From: Acidilobaceae archaeon
GTDB taxonomy: Archaea > Thermoproteota > Thermoprotei_A > Sulfolobales > Acidilobaceae
Assembly: GCA_027013765.1 (NCBI GenBank)
Contig: JALWGG010000260.1
Location: 1-6,997, forward strand
Direction of reading: 5' to 3'
DNA: 6,997 nt
Part shown: positions 1-6,066 of the stretch, piece by piece
Position numbering within the stretch: the stretch's first letter is position 1
Layout: every line of letters starts with the position of its first letter
Translations under genes and position numbers: made by a program
Notes under the pieces: model-generated
Databases searched by the model: none
The model's input: the letters and a program-made list of their open reading frames with translations, nothing else
What the model was told of the DNA's origin: nothing

Positions 1-124
1 CAACTATATCAAGCTCTCTATACGGCTTCCTAATATTTCTTTGAATATTATAATGACCCTTAGACTCAAGTATTTTAACTACACGTCTTTCATAACCTGA
101 GCCAGGACCACGAGTTCTCGGCAT
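1..124 (-). CDS. Probable PD-(D/E)xK-fold nuclease, N-terminal part (cut by window edge)
   Basis: Read on the minus strand from the ATG at 124-122, the frame stays open for 41 codons to the window edge, so the C-terminal part is missing. The peptide starts MPRTRGPGSGYERRVVKILE and continues through SKGHYNIQRNIRKPYRELDIV. This is the usual opening of restriction-endonuclease-like or Hjc-like nucleases: a helix carrying an early Glu (Glu12, in GYERRVV), a 'KGHYNIQRN' strand, then an acidic metal-binding residue in 'ELDIV' (Asp39). The second catalytic segment (E/D-x-K) would lie beyond the edge. A weak SD-like GATGTG (minus, 137-132) sits 7 nt before the ATG. The gene follows the DUF505-like gene on the same strand after 95 bp. 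By family it should cut or bind DNA; whether it is a junction resolvase, Mrr-like or RecB-like enzyme cannot be told from 41 residues. Confidence 0.6.
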   Translation of the reverse strand, partial: MPRTRGPGSGYERRVVKILESKGHYNIQRNIRKPYRELDIV

Positions 125-161
125 AAATAAACACATCAAAATATATTATGTCAATACCAAT

Positions 162-170
162 ACTTATAAC
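162..170 (-). promoter_or_regulatory. TATA-like element for the nuclease gene
   Basis: On the minus strand this reads GTTATAAGT, centred about 42 nt before the ATG at 124. Archaeal transcripts normally start about 25 nt after the TATA centre, which would give a leader of roughly 15 nt that includes the SD-like GATGTG. A second AT-rich run, TAATATAT (minus, 148-141), lies closer to the gene and is an alternative. This 125-219 gap holds no other gene. Confidence 0.4.
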
Positions 171-219
171 TATTATCTTAGCAATCAATAATAATAGATG
201 TTTACTCTAAGTGTTTAAA

Positions 220-1917
220 TTATTCGCCCATATACTCCTCCTCGGTTAATAGCTCTAGAGCCTCCAGTAAAGCCTTGCCCGGCGTTGTTAGTCCCCCACC
301 CTTTCCTAGAAGTTTCGCAGCTCTAGCTAGTATTAGGGCTTCCCTTACTGTTTCTAGTGACAGTTTTGCCTTATTGGCTATTTCGGCCAAGTCCTCTCTA
401 CGGGTTTTTTCAAGTATTTGGAGTATCCTAACCATTACTGGATTTATCGGTACTGCTATGCTACTTGGCACTGCTATGAGTACTGTCTTGATTATCTTGC
501 CTGGCCTGGTTAATACTACTGTATCGTCTACTAGTGTGCGTATTAAGCCCCTAGCCTCCAATCTGTTGAGGGCTCTTTCCGGGTCTCCACCCGTATCCTT
601 GATCTTATCCACTAGTATACTCCTGGATATACTTTTTTCCTCAGGAATGGCTTGCAGTGCTATAGCTTCTGGTCTTGTAACCAGGAGTTTTCTACCCGAG
701 CTACTTGCCCTCGCCAGTAGTCTGCCTCTCCTTGTAGGACCTCCCGTCGACACTACACCATGTTCTAAACCCTTGCTTATCCAATCCATGCTGGGACTCC
801 TATTATTTAGGGGCTCTGTTATACTCTTTACGGCTTGAATGGGCGAGCCCCGGCCTATCCCTGGGAGCCCTGCTAGTTCCCTCCCCCTACTTGTGAGCTT
901 ATATACCTGTTTGCCATTCTCCACCGTTTCTTCAACAAGACCCAGTGATTCAAGGTGTAGCAAGTCCAATCCCAGCTCTGGTCCTGGACCGCTACCCCAC
1001 TCTTCCATATACTTTTTGGCTATTCTCTCCCTATTCACTAGTATATTAGGCTTCCCTCCTTCCTTCTCCCTCCAAAGATCTGCTATTGTTTTGAGCAGCC
1101 TCTCTTCATGACTACTCAACGACATGGGTGGTACATATCGATCCGCCCTCAGGCTTCTATATGCTTCCAAGACGAGCCTGCCAGTATAGTCTAGCTCTCC
1201 CGTAGCTTTCAGATACCCTATGGTTCCCGCATACGTCTTCTCTTCAGGGGTGGGCTCTAAACCACGCTCTACCTTCTCCAGGATCTTTAGGATGCGTGGA
1301 TTCAATAGGCTTGGCCAGGGTACATCCAAGTTGACTCGCTTAAAGGCTGCTCTCAATAACCTACCAGCTCTTGTTAGGCTGTAGTACTGATTTAGGTGTA
1401 CAGTGCCCACCACCAGTGTCATAGACTCGAATATCCCCAGGAACCTACCATACAATTCTTTTTCAGCCGGCCCCTCTGGAGCCTTTGCGAGCTCTCTTGC
1501 CATGGACTTTGTTATAACTAGTCCCCTGTCCAGCCTCTTGGAGAGGGTTAATAATTCCTCCGCATGCGGCTTTAGCTTGCCTTCCGAAGCTAGCCCCCTC
1601 TCTTTTAATAGTTTCTCCCATTCACCTGGAATCCTCCCCGTCATCCAGGCTGCTTCTAGCATTGTCAGTATCCTTGTGTCGATCCATGGATCTATCTCTG
1701 GTTTCCCCGCAGTCCTCCAGATGTCGAGGATCCTCAGACCCTCGATGCGTATCTCGAATTGGTCCTCACCCTTTATCCTGTAGAGTCCTACTGCATATCC
1801 CTCAAGAAGTGTATCGAATGCCTCCTCACCCAGGATATCCTTAAGCTCGCTGTACTTGAACCAGCCTTTATCGGTAGACTCTTCTAGGGCTCTCAACAGG
1901 TTTATGGATATCCTCAA
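220..1917 (-). CDS. DUF505-like protein made of tandem winged-helix units
   Basis: This 565-aa soluble protein has no signal peptide or membrane segment. It resembles the DUF505 family of large archaeal proteins of unknown function; that name is from memory and not from a search. The chain looks like a string of winged-helix units. Each ends in a wing and helix of the form L-T-x-x-G-R/K-hydrophobic, with the Gly at residues 60, 185, 246, 345, 398, 473 and 547. Helix-turn-helix-like segments come before these motifs, for example residues 505-535 (LAEIANKAKLSLETVREAL) and 434-460 (ILVDKIKDTGGDPERALNRL). Residues 350-410 are Gly/Ser/Arg-rich and probably flexible. Translation starts at TTG (1917-1915), supported by GGGGTG on the minus strand (1930-1925) 7 nt upstream. 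An ATG at 1920-1918 is in another frame. Nucleic-acid binding is inferred; no catalytic motif is visible. It is divergent from the histone-fold gene. Confidence 0.72.
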   Translation of the reverse strand: MRISINLLRALEESTDKGWFKYSELKDILGEEAFDTLLEGYAVGLYRIKGEDQFEIRIEGLRILDIWRTAGKPEIDPWIDTRILTMLEAAWMTGRIPGEWEKLLKERGLASEGKLKPHAEELLTLSKRLDRGLVITKSMARELAKAPEGPAEKELYGRFLGIFESMTLVVGTVHLNQYYSLTRAGRLLRAAFKRVNLDVPWPSLLNPRILKILEKVERGLEPTPEEKTYAGTIGYLKATGELDYTGRLVLEAYRSLRADRYVPPMSLSSHEERLLKTIADLWREKEGGKPNILVNRERIAKKYMEEWGSGPGPELGLDLLHLESLGLVEETVENGKQVYKLTSRGRELAGLPGIGRGSPIQAVKSITEPLNNRSPSMDWISKGLEHGVVSTGGPTRRGRLLARASSSGRKLLVTRPEAIALQAIPEEKSISRSILVDKIKDTGGDPERALNRLEARGLIRTLVDDTVVLTRPGKIIKTVLIAVPSSIAVPINPVMVRILQILEKTRREDLAEIANKAKLSLETVREALILARAAKLLGKGGGLTTPGKALLEALELLTEEEYMGE

Positions 1918-1924
1918 CCATGTG

Positions 1925-1930
1925 CACCCC
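1925..1930 (-). promoter_or_regulatory. Ribosome binding site supporting a TTG start
   Basis: The minus strand reads GGGGTG, which pairs with the archaeal anti-SD, with a 7-nt gap to the TTG at 1917. It is the reason for choosing TTG over any in-frame codon further in. Confidence 0.5.
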
Positions 1931-2027
1931 GGTATGGCAGATGTTACATGATCTAATATTATAAATGTTTGGGTTAAATATATTATAGTATTAACTTATA
2001 TATTCAAATTTTACCAATAGAAATAGC

Positions 2028-2032
2028 GGTGG
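2028..2032 (+). promoter_or_regulatory. Ribosome binding site supporting a GTG start
   Basis: GGTGG lies 6 nt before the GTG at 2039 and supports that start. The overlapping GTG at 2037-2039 is in another frame. Confidence 0.5.
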
Positions 2033-2038
2033 TAGGGT

Positions 2039-2503
2039 GTGACAAGGATAATTGGCCTATCCAGGCTCGAAGCCCTCTATAAGACCTTCACCGGTCTAGA
2101 CCTTGATAAGGGCAGGGCAGAGGCAATACTAGATATAGCCACTGGTAAGTTAGAGGACTTATTTACAGTGGGTCTTGAGAGAGCATATGCAAGAGGATCA
2201 GATGTAGTCGAACTTATCGACCTCCCCATTACTAAAGGGCTGCAAAGGACTATAGAGGAGTATAGAAGGGAGAGGGAGAGGTTAAACGATCCACGACTCG
2301 ACCTAGCTCCTATACTCGACTACCTAGTAGGCAGGATAAGTGGGCTAGTCATCGGCTATAGTGTTAGGAGCGAGCTACAGGACCTCACAGCCGCAATCCT
2401 ACTACTAGCTGGTAGAATAATAAAAACGATAGACCCCAACACTAGGAAACCGAGCAAGAATGACGTAGAAAAAGCAAGGAAAATACTCGACCTAACCCTC
2501 TAA
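2039..2503 (+). CDS. DUF1931-type double histone-fold protein
   Basis: This is a 154-aa protein starting at GTG. It matches the DUF1931 family, whose known structure, Aquifex aeolicus Aq_328, folds as two histone folds in one chain (a pseudo-dimer). The first fold spans about residues 7-76: a short helix (LSRLEALYKTF), a long central helix (about 24-52, AEAILDIATGKLEDLFTVGL) and the conserved DLPITKGLQRTIEEYRR segment (61-77). A charged linker (77-88) leads to the second fold: PILDYLVGRI (91-100), a long helix at about 108-131, and a final helix at about 141-151 after the loop IDPNTRKPSK. Family members are about 150 aa, so it looks complete. Histone-like DNA binding is plausible, but no member is known to me to have a proven role, and the chain lacks strongly basic tails. 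It has its own promoter in the divergent region. The next gene follows after 83 bp. Confidence 0.85.
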   Translation: MTRIIGLSRLEALYKTFTGLDLDKGRAEAILDIATGKLEDLFTVGLERAYARGSDVVELIDLPITKGLQRTIEEYRRERERLNDPRLDLAPILDYLVGRISGLVIGYSVRSELQDLTAAILLLAGRIIKTIDPNTRKPSKNDVEKARKILDLTL

Positions 2504-2586
2504 CTAGAATAATAAATTATACATCATCACCCTATGCTAAACTAATTAATCTCAGTAACTAGATACCTCTTACTCGATGATAGCAT

Positions 2587-3393
2587 ATGGAGACGGTAGA
2601 TGACTGGATTACGGAGTTCTTCATACGTAAGGGCCGTCTCTTCGGTGAGGTGCTAGAGGCTGACAGAGGGCGGGGGGTGGAGGAGGCCCGCCAGATAGCG
2701 GCACTCCTAGAAAAGCATGGGGTCCCCCGTGGATCCCGCATCATAGAGTTGGGATGCGGCAGTGGAAGGATAAGTGTCCCTCTAGCCAGGGAGGGCTACA
2801 GGGTAGCCTGTTTAGACATATCCCCAGAATACGTGGAGGAAGCCCTAGAATATGCACGGAGCATGGGAGTGGAGGAGAGGGTTGAAGGGATAGTAGGAGA
2901 CGCCTGGAGGGTTGACGAACTTGTTGAGGAAGGCTACAATGCAGCCCTCATAGTATGGACAACACTCATAGGTTATAGGGGGTCCCCGGAGGCCGACGTA
3001 GAACTATTATCGAGAATACGCAGGGTAACGGCTCCAAATGGTAAACTATTCATATTAAAGCAAACCGATAGAGACCTAGTAGTTACCAGAAACGCTCAAT
3101 GTAGGATGGAAGCGGTAACTAGCGACCTTGGAAGCCTGCTAGTCATAGAAAGGCCGAGATTCGATCCAGTAACCTCTATGCTAGAGAATACATGGACCTA
3201 CTATAGGAAGACTGGTGACGAGTTGAAGCTCCTAGGTAAAGCAGGCTTCAGGATGAGAATCTACACTGTGACGGAGCTAGTAGAAATAGCTTCAAAGGCT
3301 GGCTGGAGGCTAGAAGCCCTATACGGAGACCTAACCCAGGGCCCATATATCCCAGGCAAGACAAGCATAAACATGGTACTGAAAGCCTTCTAA
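2587..3393 (+). CDS. Class I SAM-dependent methyltransferase
   Basis: This 268-aa cytoplasmic enzyme transfers a methyl group from S-adenosylmethionine to an unknown acceptor. The Rossmann-type core starts near residue 47. Motif I is ELGCGSGR (54-61). The acidic residue that binds the SAM ribose is Asp77 in CLDIS. Motif II is GDAW (104-107). A strand with LIVWTTLIGY (121-130) precedes helix VELLSRIRRV, and motif III is APNGKLFIL (149-157). Residues 160-225 form a less typical substrate-side segment. The C-terminus (YTVTELVEIASKAGWRLEAL, 226-245, then YGDL) is the usual ending of small-molecule methyltransferases of the UbiE/type 11 or type 25 groups. There is no (D/N)PPY motif, so an amino-group DNA or protein-glutamine methylase is unlikely. 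The ATG at 2587 has a weak SD-like GATGAT (2576-2581). The promoter is not clear; the 2504-2586 gap is AT-rich (AATAAATTAT at 2511-2520). Its neighbours do not reveal the substrate. Confidence 0.85.
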   Translation: METVDDWITEFFIRKGRLFGEVLEADRGRGVEEARQIAALLEKHGVPRGSRIIELGCGSGRISVPLAREGYRVACLDISPEYVEEALEYARSMGVEERVEGIVGDAWRVDELVEEGYNAALIVWTTLIGYRGSPEADVELLSRIRRVTAPNGKLFILKQTDRDLVVTRNAQCRMEAVTSDLGSLLVIERPRFDPVTSMLENTWTYYRKTGDELKLLGKAGFRMRIYTVTELVEIASKAGWRLEALYGDLTQGPYIPGKTSINMVLKAF

Positions 3394-3439
3394 CTAGGCT
3401 AATGTAAGGTCCTGATCCCGGGTGCTGGCTCAAAGATTA

Positions 3440-3459
3440 TCCTTATAGTGTGTTAAGGA
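3440..3459 (+). other. Small hairpin in the gap after the methyltransferase gene
   Basis: TCCTTA (3440-3445) and TAAGGA (3454-3459) can form a 6-bp stem with an 8-nt loop. No U-run follows directly, so it is not a classic terminator. It might mark the 3' end of the methyltransferase mRNA or be chance. Nothing else recognisable lies in the first half of the 3394-3582 gap. Confidence 0.2.
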
Positions 3460-3526
3460 GGGATGCTATCAATTCTATAGGTTGCGTTTTGAAGGGTTGT
3501 AGTTATATAATAATCTGTATATATTG

Positions 3527-3536
3527 TTTTTAAATG
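3527..3536 (+). promoter_or_regulatory. Probable TATA element for the surface propeller gene
   Basis: TTTTTAAATG lies about 50 nt before the GTG at 3583 and would place the RNA start near 3557, with a leader of about 25 nt. Another AT-rich run (AGTTATATAATAA, 3501-3513) is a second candidate. The T-run could also help end transcription from upstream. Confidence 0.4.
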
Positions 3537-3573
3537 TATTAAAGTTATAGGTTATTATAGTAGTTGGGTTGCG

Positions 3574-3578
3574 GGTGA
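3574..3578 (+). promoter_or_regulatory. Ribosome binding site supporting a GTG start
   Basis: GGTGA lies 4 nt before the GTG at 3583. The start it selects gives Lys residues (KSK) directly before a hydrophobic stretch, as expected for a signal peptide. Confidence 0.5.
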
Positions 3579-3582
3579 GCTT

Positions 3583-5937
3583 GTGAAGTCTAAGTTCATA
3601 TACGGAAGCCTAGTGTTATTGCTACTAATCGCGTCCACCCCTCTTGATACAGGCAACGTTATGAGTATGGCCCTTGAATATGTTCAATCGGTAGAATTGG
3701 AGTATCTTGATACGCTATATTTCGATTTAGGCGTCGAGGTGGTTGATGCTGGCTGGGGCTGGGGGTCACTGGCGATAGTTACGTATACTGGACTACTTAC
3801 TGTTTTAACGGGCAATGGATCTACTAGCTTCATATATGATATGGATGCAGTCGGGACCTCTCTAGACGTATCGCCAGACATGTTGATCGCGGTTGGCACT
3901 GTGAGTGGAGGGTTTATAGTTGACCCTGCAAGTGGGGCTGTTGAGAGGGTTACCCCTAATGTAAGCATTAATGCAGTCTCATGGGGAGACGGCATGGCGG
4001 CTATGGGAAGCTCTGATGGATGGGTCTATGTATATAATGAACGGGGAGTACCTTTATGGAACGCTAGTGACCCCGTGCTTGAGGTATTAGACCTTGAATG
4101 GAGTAGGGACGGGTCTAGACTAGTTGTTGCATCTAGGCTGGGGGTATTCATCTATAATAGTAGTGGTAGGTTGATTCAGCAGGTATTCGGCCTGGATGGG
4201 ACGCCCTGGGATGTTGAGTGGAGCCCTGACGGCAGGTATATAGCCCTGGGCTCTGGCACAAGCCTCATAATCCTGGATAGCAGTGGGAATACCGTCTCTA
4301 CCACGAGTATAGGCACGCCGGTATACAGCGTTTCATGGAGCAACAATTCAAAGGAAGTAGCAGCCTCGTCTGCGACAGGATACGTGTACATCTACAATAT
4401 CGAAACTAGCAACCTTTGGAGGAGCCCAAAACTAGATGGCCCGGTGCGTGCTGTGGATTGGAGTAGTGATGGGAGACTAGTAGCGGCTGGGATTGAGAGG
4501 GGCCCCTTGACACCGGCCAGGGCATACATCATGCAGCCTGGAGGAGAAGTACTATGGAGCACCAGCGAGATATACAGCACCGTGTCGATAGTATCATGGA
4601 GCCCGGACTCAGGTAAACTACTAGTAGCAGGGGGTGGAGGAATCCATGTATATAGCAGTGAGGGAGAGATCCTGTACAAGGAGGGGGGGCTACTAGGCCC
4701 CTTAACGGATACAAGCTGGAGCCACGACTCATCAATGATCGCGGCATCATCAATATCAGGAGACGTTGGAGCAGCAAATATACCAGGCAGCTTCAACCCC
4801 ATAATAAACCTACCAGGCATAGAAGTCCACTCGATCTCATGGGACCCAAGGGGAGAGTACATAGCATTAGGCACCGGGGCGTCAGTATTATACACGTTAA
4901 CTGTTGATGGAGAAATTGCATGGGAGGTCCAGGGGATAGGGACGTATATAAGAGCTGTAGACTGGAGCCCCGACGGCTCCCTACTAGCAGCTGGAACACC
5001 CTTCGGCCTATTTATATACAACAGGAGTGGCTGGGAGCAAGCAGGATACTCCCCCGGGGACCCTATAACAGCGATAGCATGGAATAGGGACGGCTCAAGG
5101 ATAGGAGTAGGGACTGTAAATGGGATAATAGCGATACTAAGCCCAGGCGGTAATGCAGTAACAACCAGTATAGGAGATAGGATAAACGGGGCCTCCTGGA
5201 GCCCAGACAATGATCTGCTAGCCATAGCCTCCAACAGTGGAGTATATGCTATAGCCAGTAGCGGGTCAATTAAGTGGTCCAGGAACACGGATACAGCCTA
5301 TACAGACGTTTCATGGCACCCCACAGAGAACCTGCTAGCAGCGTTAGCAGAGAATGGAACACTCCACATATATGATATTGGAGGAGAGATAATAGCTAGA
5401 CTAGACCTTGCAGGAAGCACGTTCGAGGACCTTGAATGGAGCCCGGGAGGAGGCATGATAGCAGTAGCGGTAAGCAACCCCTCAAGCATGATACACCTGG
5501 TAAAACCGGTTCTAATAGAAGGGGCAACAACCACAACACCAGAAACAACTACTATAACCGTGACAGAGACCATAACAGTAACGGAGCCAGAGACAATAAC
5601 CCAAACCGAAACAATAACAGTAACTGAAACAACTGAAGCAACAAAAACCATCACCCAAGAGAAGACGATAACACAGACAAGCACAGTAGAGAAGACTAGA
5701 ACAGTAGAAAAAACTATAGAGAAGACCATAACAAGCACAACAACAGAGGTAAAAGCAGAGACCATAACAAGCACGGTGCAGCAGGTTGAAACAACAACAA
5801 AAACAGTAACAATGCCTATAGAACAAACTGTAACCACAACAATAGAAAAAACCATATATAAAATGGACTACAGAATACTAATACCACTCATAATAGCGAT
5901 AACAGCAATACTAGTGGTAGCTATAACCAGAAGATAG
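3583..5937 (+). CDS. Exported double beta-propeller surface protein with Thr-rich stalk and C-terminal anchor
   Basis: This is a 784-aa protein. Residues 1-20 form a signal peptide (KSK, then hydrophobic YGSLVLLLLIAS). Residues 57-645 hold about 15 WD40/PD40-like repeats 37-46 aa apart. Each has a 'W-S-x-D-G' turn followed by a hydrophobic strand and a 'V-Y-I-Y-N/D' strand. The key Trp residues are 58, 134, 173, 213, 252, 293, 339, 379, 420, 461, 500, 539, 578 and 619, with a degenerate copy at Ser97. That is enough for two seven-bladed propellers. The final WD dipeptide of classic WD40 repeats is replaced by YN or YD. Residues 648-760 are a Thr/Glu/Lys stalk, and 765-781 a membrane segment ending in Arg-Arg. 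There is no cysteine. Seven N-glycosylation sequons lie in the propellers (Asn78, 126, 160, 192, 254, 480, 591). The likely placement is anchored in the membrane with the propellers outside, in or below the S-layer. Propellers usually bind partners or ligands; the partner is unknown. Confidence 0.8.
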   Translation: MKSKFIYGSLVLLLLIASTPLDTGNVMSMALEYVQSVELEYLDTLYFDLGVEVVDAGWGWGSLAIVTYTGLLTVLTGNGSTSFIYDMDAVGTSLDVSPDMLIAVGTVSGGFIVDPASGAVERVTPNVSINAVSWGDGMAAMGSSDGWVYVYNERGVPLWNASDPVLEVLDLEWSRDGSRLVVASRLGVFIYNSSGRLIQQVFGLDGTPWDVEWSPDGRYIALGSGTSLIILDSSGNTVSTTSIGTPVYSVSWSNNSKEVAASSATGYVYIYNIETSNLWRSPKLDGPVRAVDWSSDGRLVAAGIERGPLTPARAYIMQPGGEVLWSTSEIYSTVSIVSWSPDSGKLLVAGGGGIHVYSSEGEILYKEGGLLGPLTDTSWSHDSSMIAASSISGDVGAANIPGSFNPIINLPGIEVHSISWDPRGEYIALGTGASVLYTLTVDGEIAWEVQGIGTYIRAVDWSPDGSLLAAGTPFGLFIYNRSGWEQAGYSPGDPITAIAWNRDGSRIGVGTVNGIIAILSPGGNAVTTSIGDRINGASWSPDNDLLAIASNSGVYAIASSGSIKWSRNTDTAYTDVSWHPTENLLAALAENGTLHIYDIGGEIIARLDLAGSTFEDLEWSPGGGMIAVAVSNPSSMIHLVKPVLIEGATTTTPETTTITVTETITVTEPETITQTETITVTETTEATKTITQEKTITQTSTVEKTRTVEKTIEKTITSTTTEVKAETITSTVQQVETTTKTVTMPIEQTVTTTIEKTIYKMDYRILIPLIIAITAILVVAITRR
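3751..5517 (+). repeat. Array of about 15 propeller-blade repeats (protein level)
   Basis: The unit is about 40 residues (120 bp), with the consensus hydrophobic-x-W-S-x-D-G-x-x-hydrophobic-A-x-G-x-x-x-G-hydrophobic-x-I-Y-N-x-x-G. DNA copies have diverged, so this is an old expansion rather than a recent tandem duplication. The first two copies (GWGWGS near 58 and LDVSPD near 97) are the most degenerate. Confidence 0.75.
5524..5862 (+). repeat. Low-complexity Thr/Glu/Lys stalk with six-residue period
   Basis: About 113 residues are dominated by Thr with Ile/Val, Glu and Lys. From residue 657 to 668 and from 671 to 712 the chain follows a hexad T-[I/V]-x-x-x-x, for example TITVTE, TITQTE, TITQEK, TVEKTR. 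The phase is broken once by an inserted Pro-Glu (669-670). The first part is acidic, while the second mixes EK pairs. The plus strand here is rich in A and C and poor in T. Such stalks are common before the membrane anchor of crenarchaeal surface and solute-binding proteins and are likely O-glycosylated (inference). Confidence 0.75.
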
Positions 5938-5964
5938 CCCCCTATAGAGCATTACCACACCATA

Positions 5965-6006
5965 GCAGGTAACAAGTCCCACCATCTCTGCCTGCCAAGA
6001 GTTTTT
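5965..6006 (+). terminator. Possible terminator of the surface protein gene
   Basis: GCAGG (5965-5969) can pair with CCTGC (5991-5995) across a 21-nt loop, and a T-run (TTTTT, 6002-6006) follows. The stem is weak, but archaeal RNA polymerase often stops at U-runs alone. It lies 28-69 nt after the stop codon and before the next promoter. Confidence 0.35.
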
Positions 6007-6018
6007 CCTATGAGATGC

Positions 6019-6028
6019 CTATATATTT
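6019..6028 (+). promoter_or_regulatory. TATA element for the dehydrogenase gene
   Basis: CTATATATTT lies about 43 nt before the ATG at 6067. It predicts an RNA start near 6048, right at the ribosome binding site, so the leader would be about 20 nt. Confidence 0.5.
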
Positions 6029-6048
6029 AGATTCTATGCAATACTATA

Positions 6049-6058
6049 GGAGGTGGTG
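6049..6058 (+). promoter_or_regulatory. Strong ribosome binding site of the dehydrogenase gene
   Basis: GGAGGTGGTG is the best match to the archaeal anti-SD in the window. It lies 8 nt before the ATG at 6067 (11 nt counted from the GGAGGTG core). No in-frame ATG, GTG or TTG lies between the site and that ATG, which fixes the start. Confidence 0.6.
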
Positions 6059-6066
6059 TTATTATC

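Larger units (their letters stand above)
1918..2038. promoter_or_regulatory. Divergent promoter region between the DUF505-like and histone-fold genes
   Basis: This 121-bp AT-rich gap serves two genes pointing away from each other. A minus-strand TATA element (ATTTATAA, 1966-1959) lies about 45 nt before the TTG at 1917. A plus-strand element (CTTATATA, 1995-2002) lies about 40 nt before the GTG at 2039. Both distances predict leaders of about 15-20 nt. The inverted repeat GTTAA (1973-1977) and TTAAC (1991-1995), separated by 13 nt, sits between the two TATA elements and abuts the plus-strand one. It could be an operator, or just AT-rich chance. Confidence 0.55.

Noticed and set aside
275..1111. 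Two end-to-end open plus-strand frames opposite the DUF505-like gene
   Set aside because: They are low-complexity Ser/Pro/Leu readings of the antisense strand; the minus-strand gene has helix-turn-helix patterns, a ribosome binding site and a promoter.
2524..2530. Minus-strand GTGATGA, a perfect C box of a C/D-box sRNA
   Set aside because: No D box (CTGA) occurs within the next roughly 55 nt on the minus strand, and no D'/C' pair is visible.
3457..3480. GGAGG followed by ATG, suggesting a tiny ORF in the 3394-3582 gap
   Set aside because: The gap between GGAGG and ATG is one base, and the frame stops after five codons.
4392..5288. Open minus-strand frame of 298 codons inside the propeller gene
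   Set aside because: It is Pro/Ser/Leu-rich with no family resemblance, while the plus frame shows a regular blade repeat throughout. It is a shadow of the repeat codon pattern.
5298..5855. Open minus-strand frame of 185 codons, very rich in Val, Ser and Cys
   Set aside because: It is the antisense reading of the Thr-rich stalk (ACA/ACC codons read back as TGT/GGT/GTT-type codons); it has no ribosome binding site or recognisable domain.
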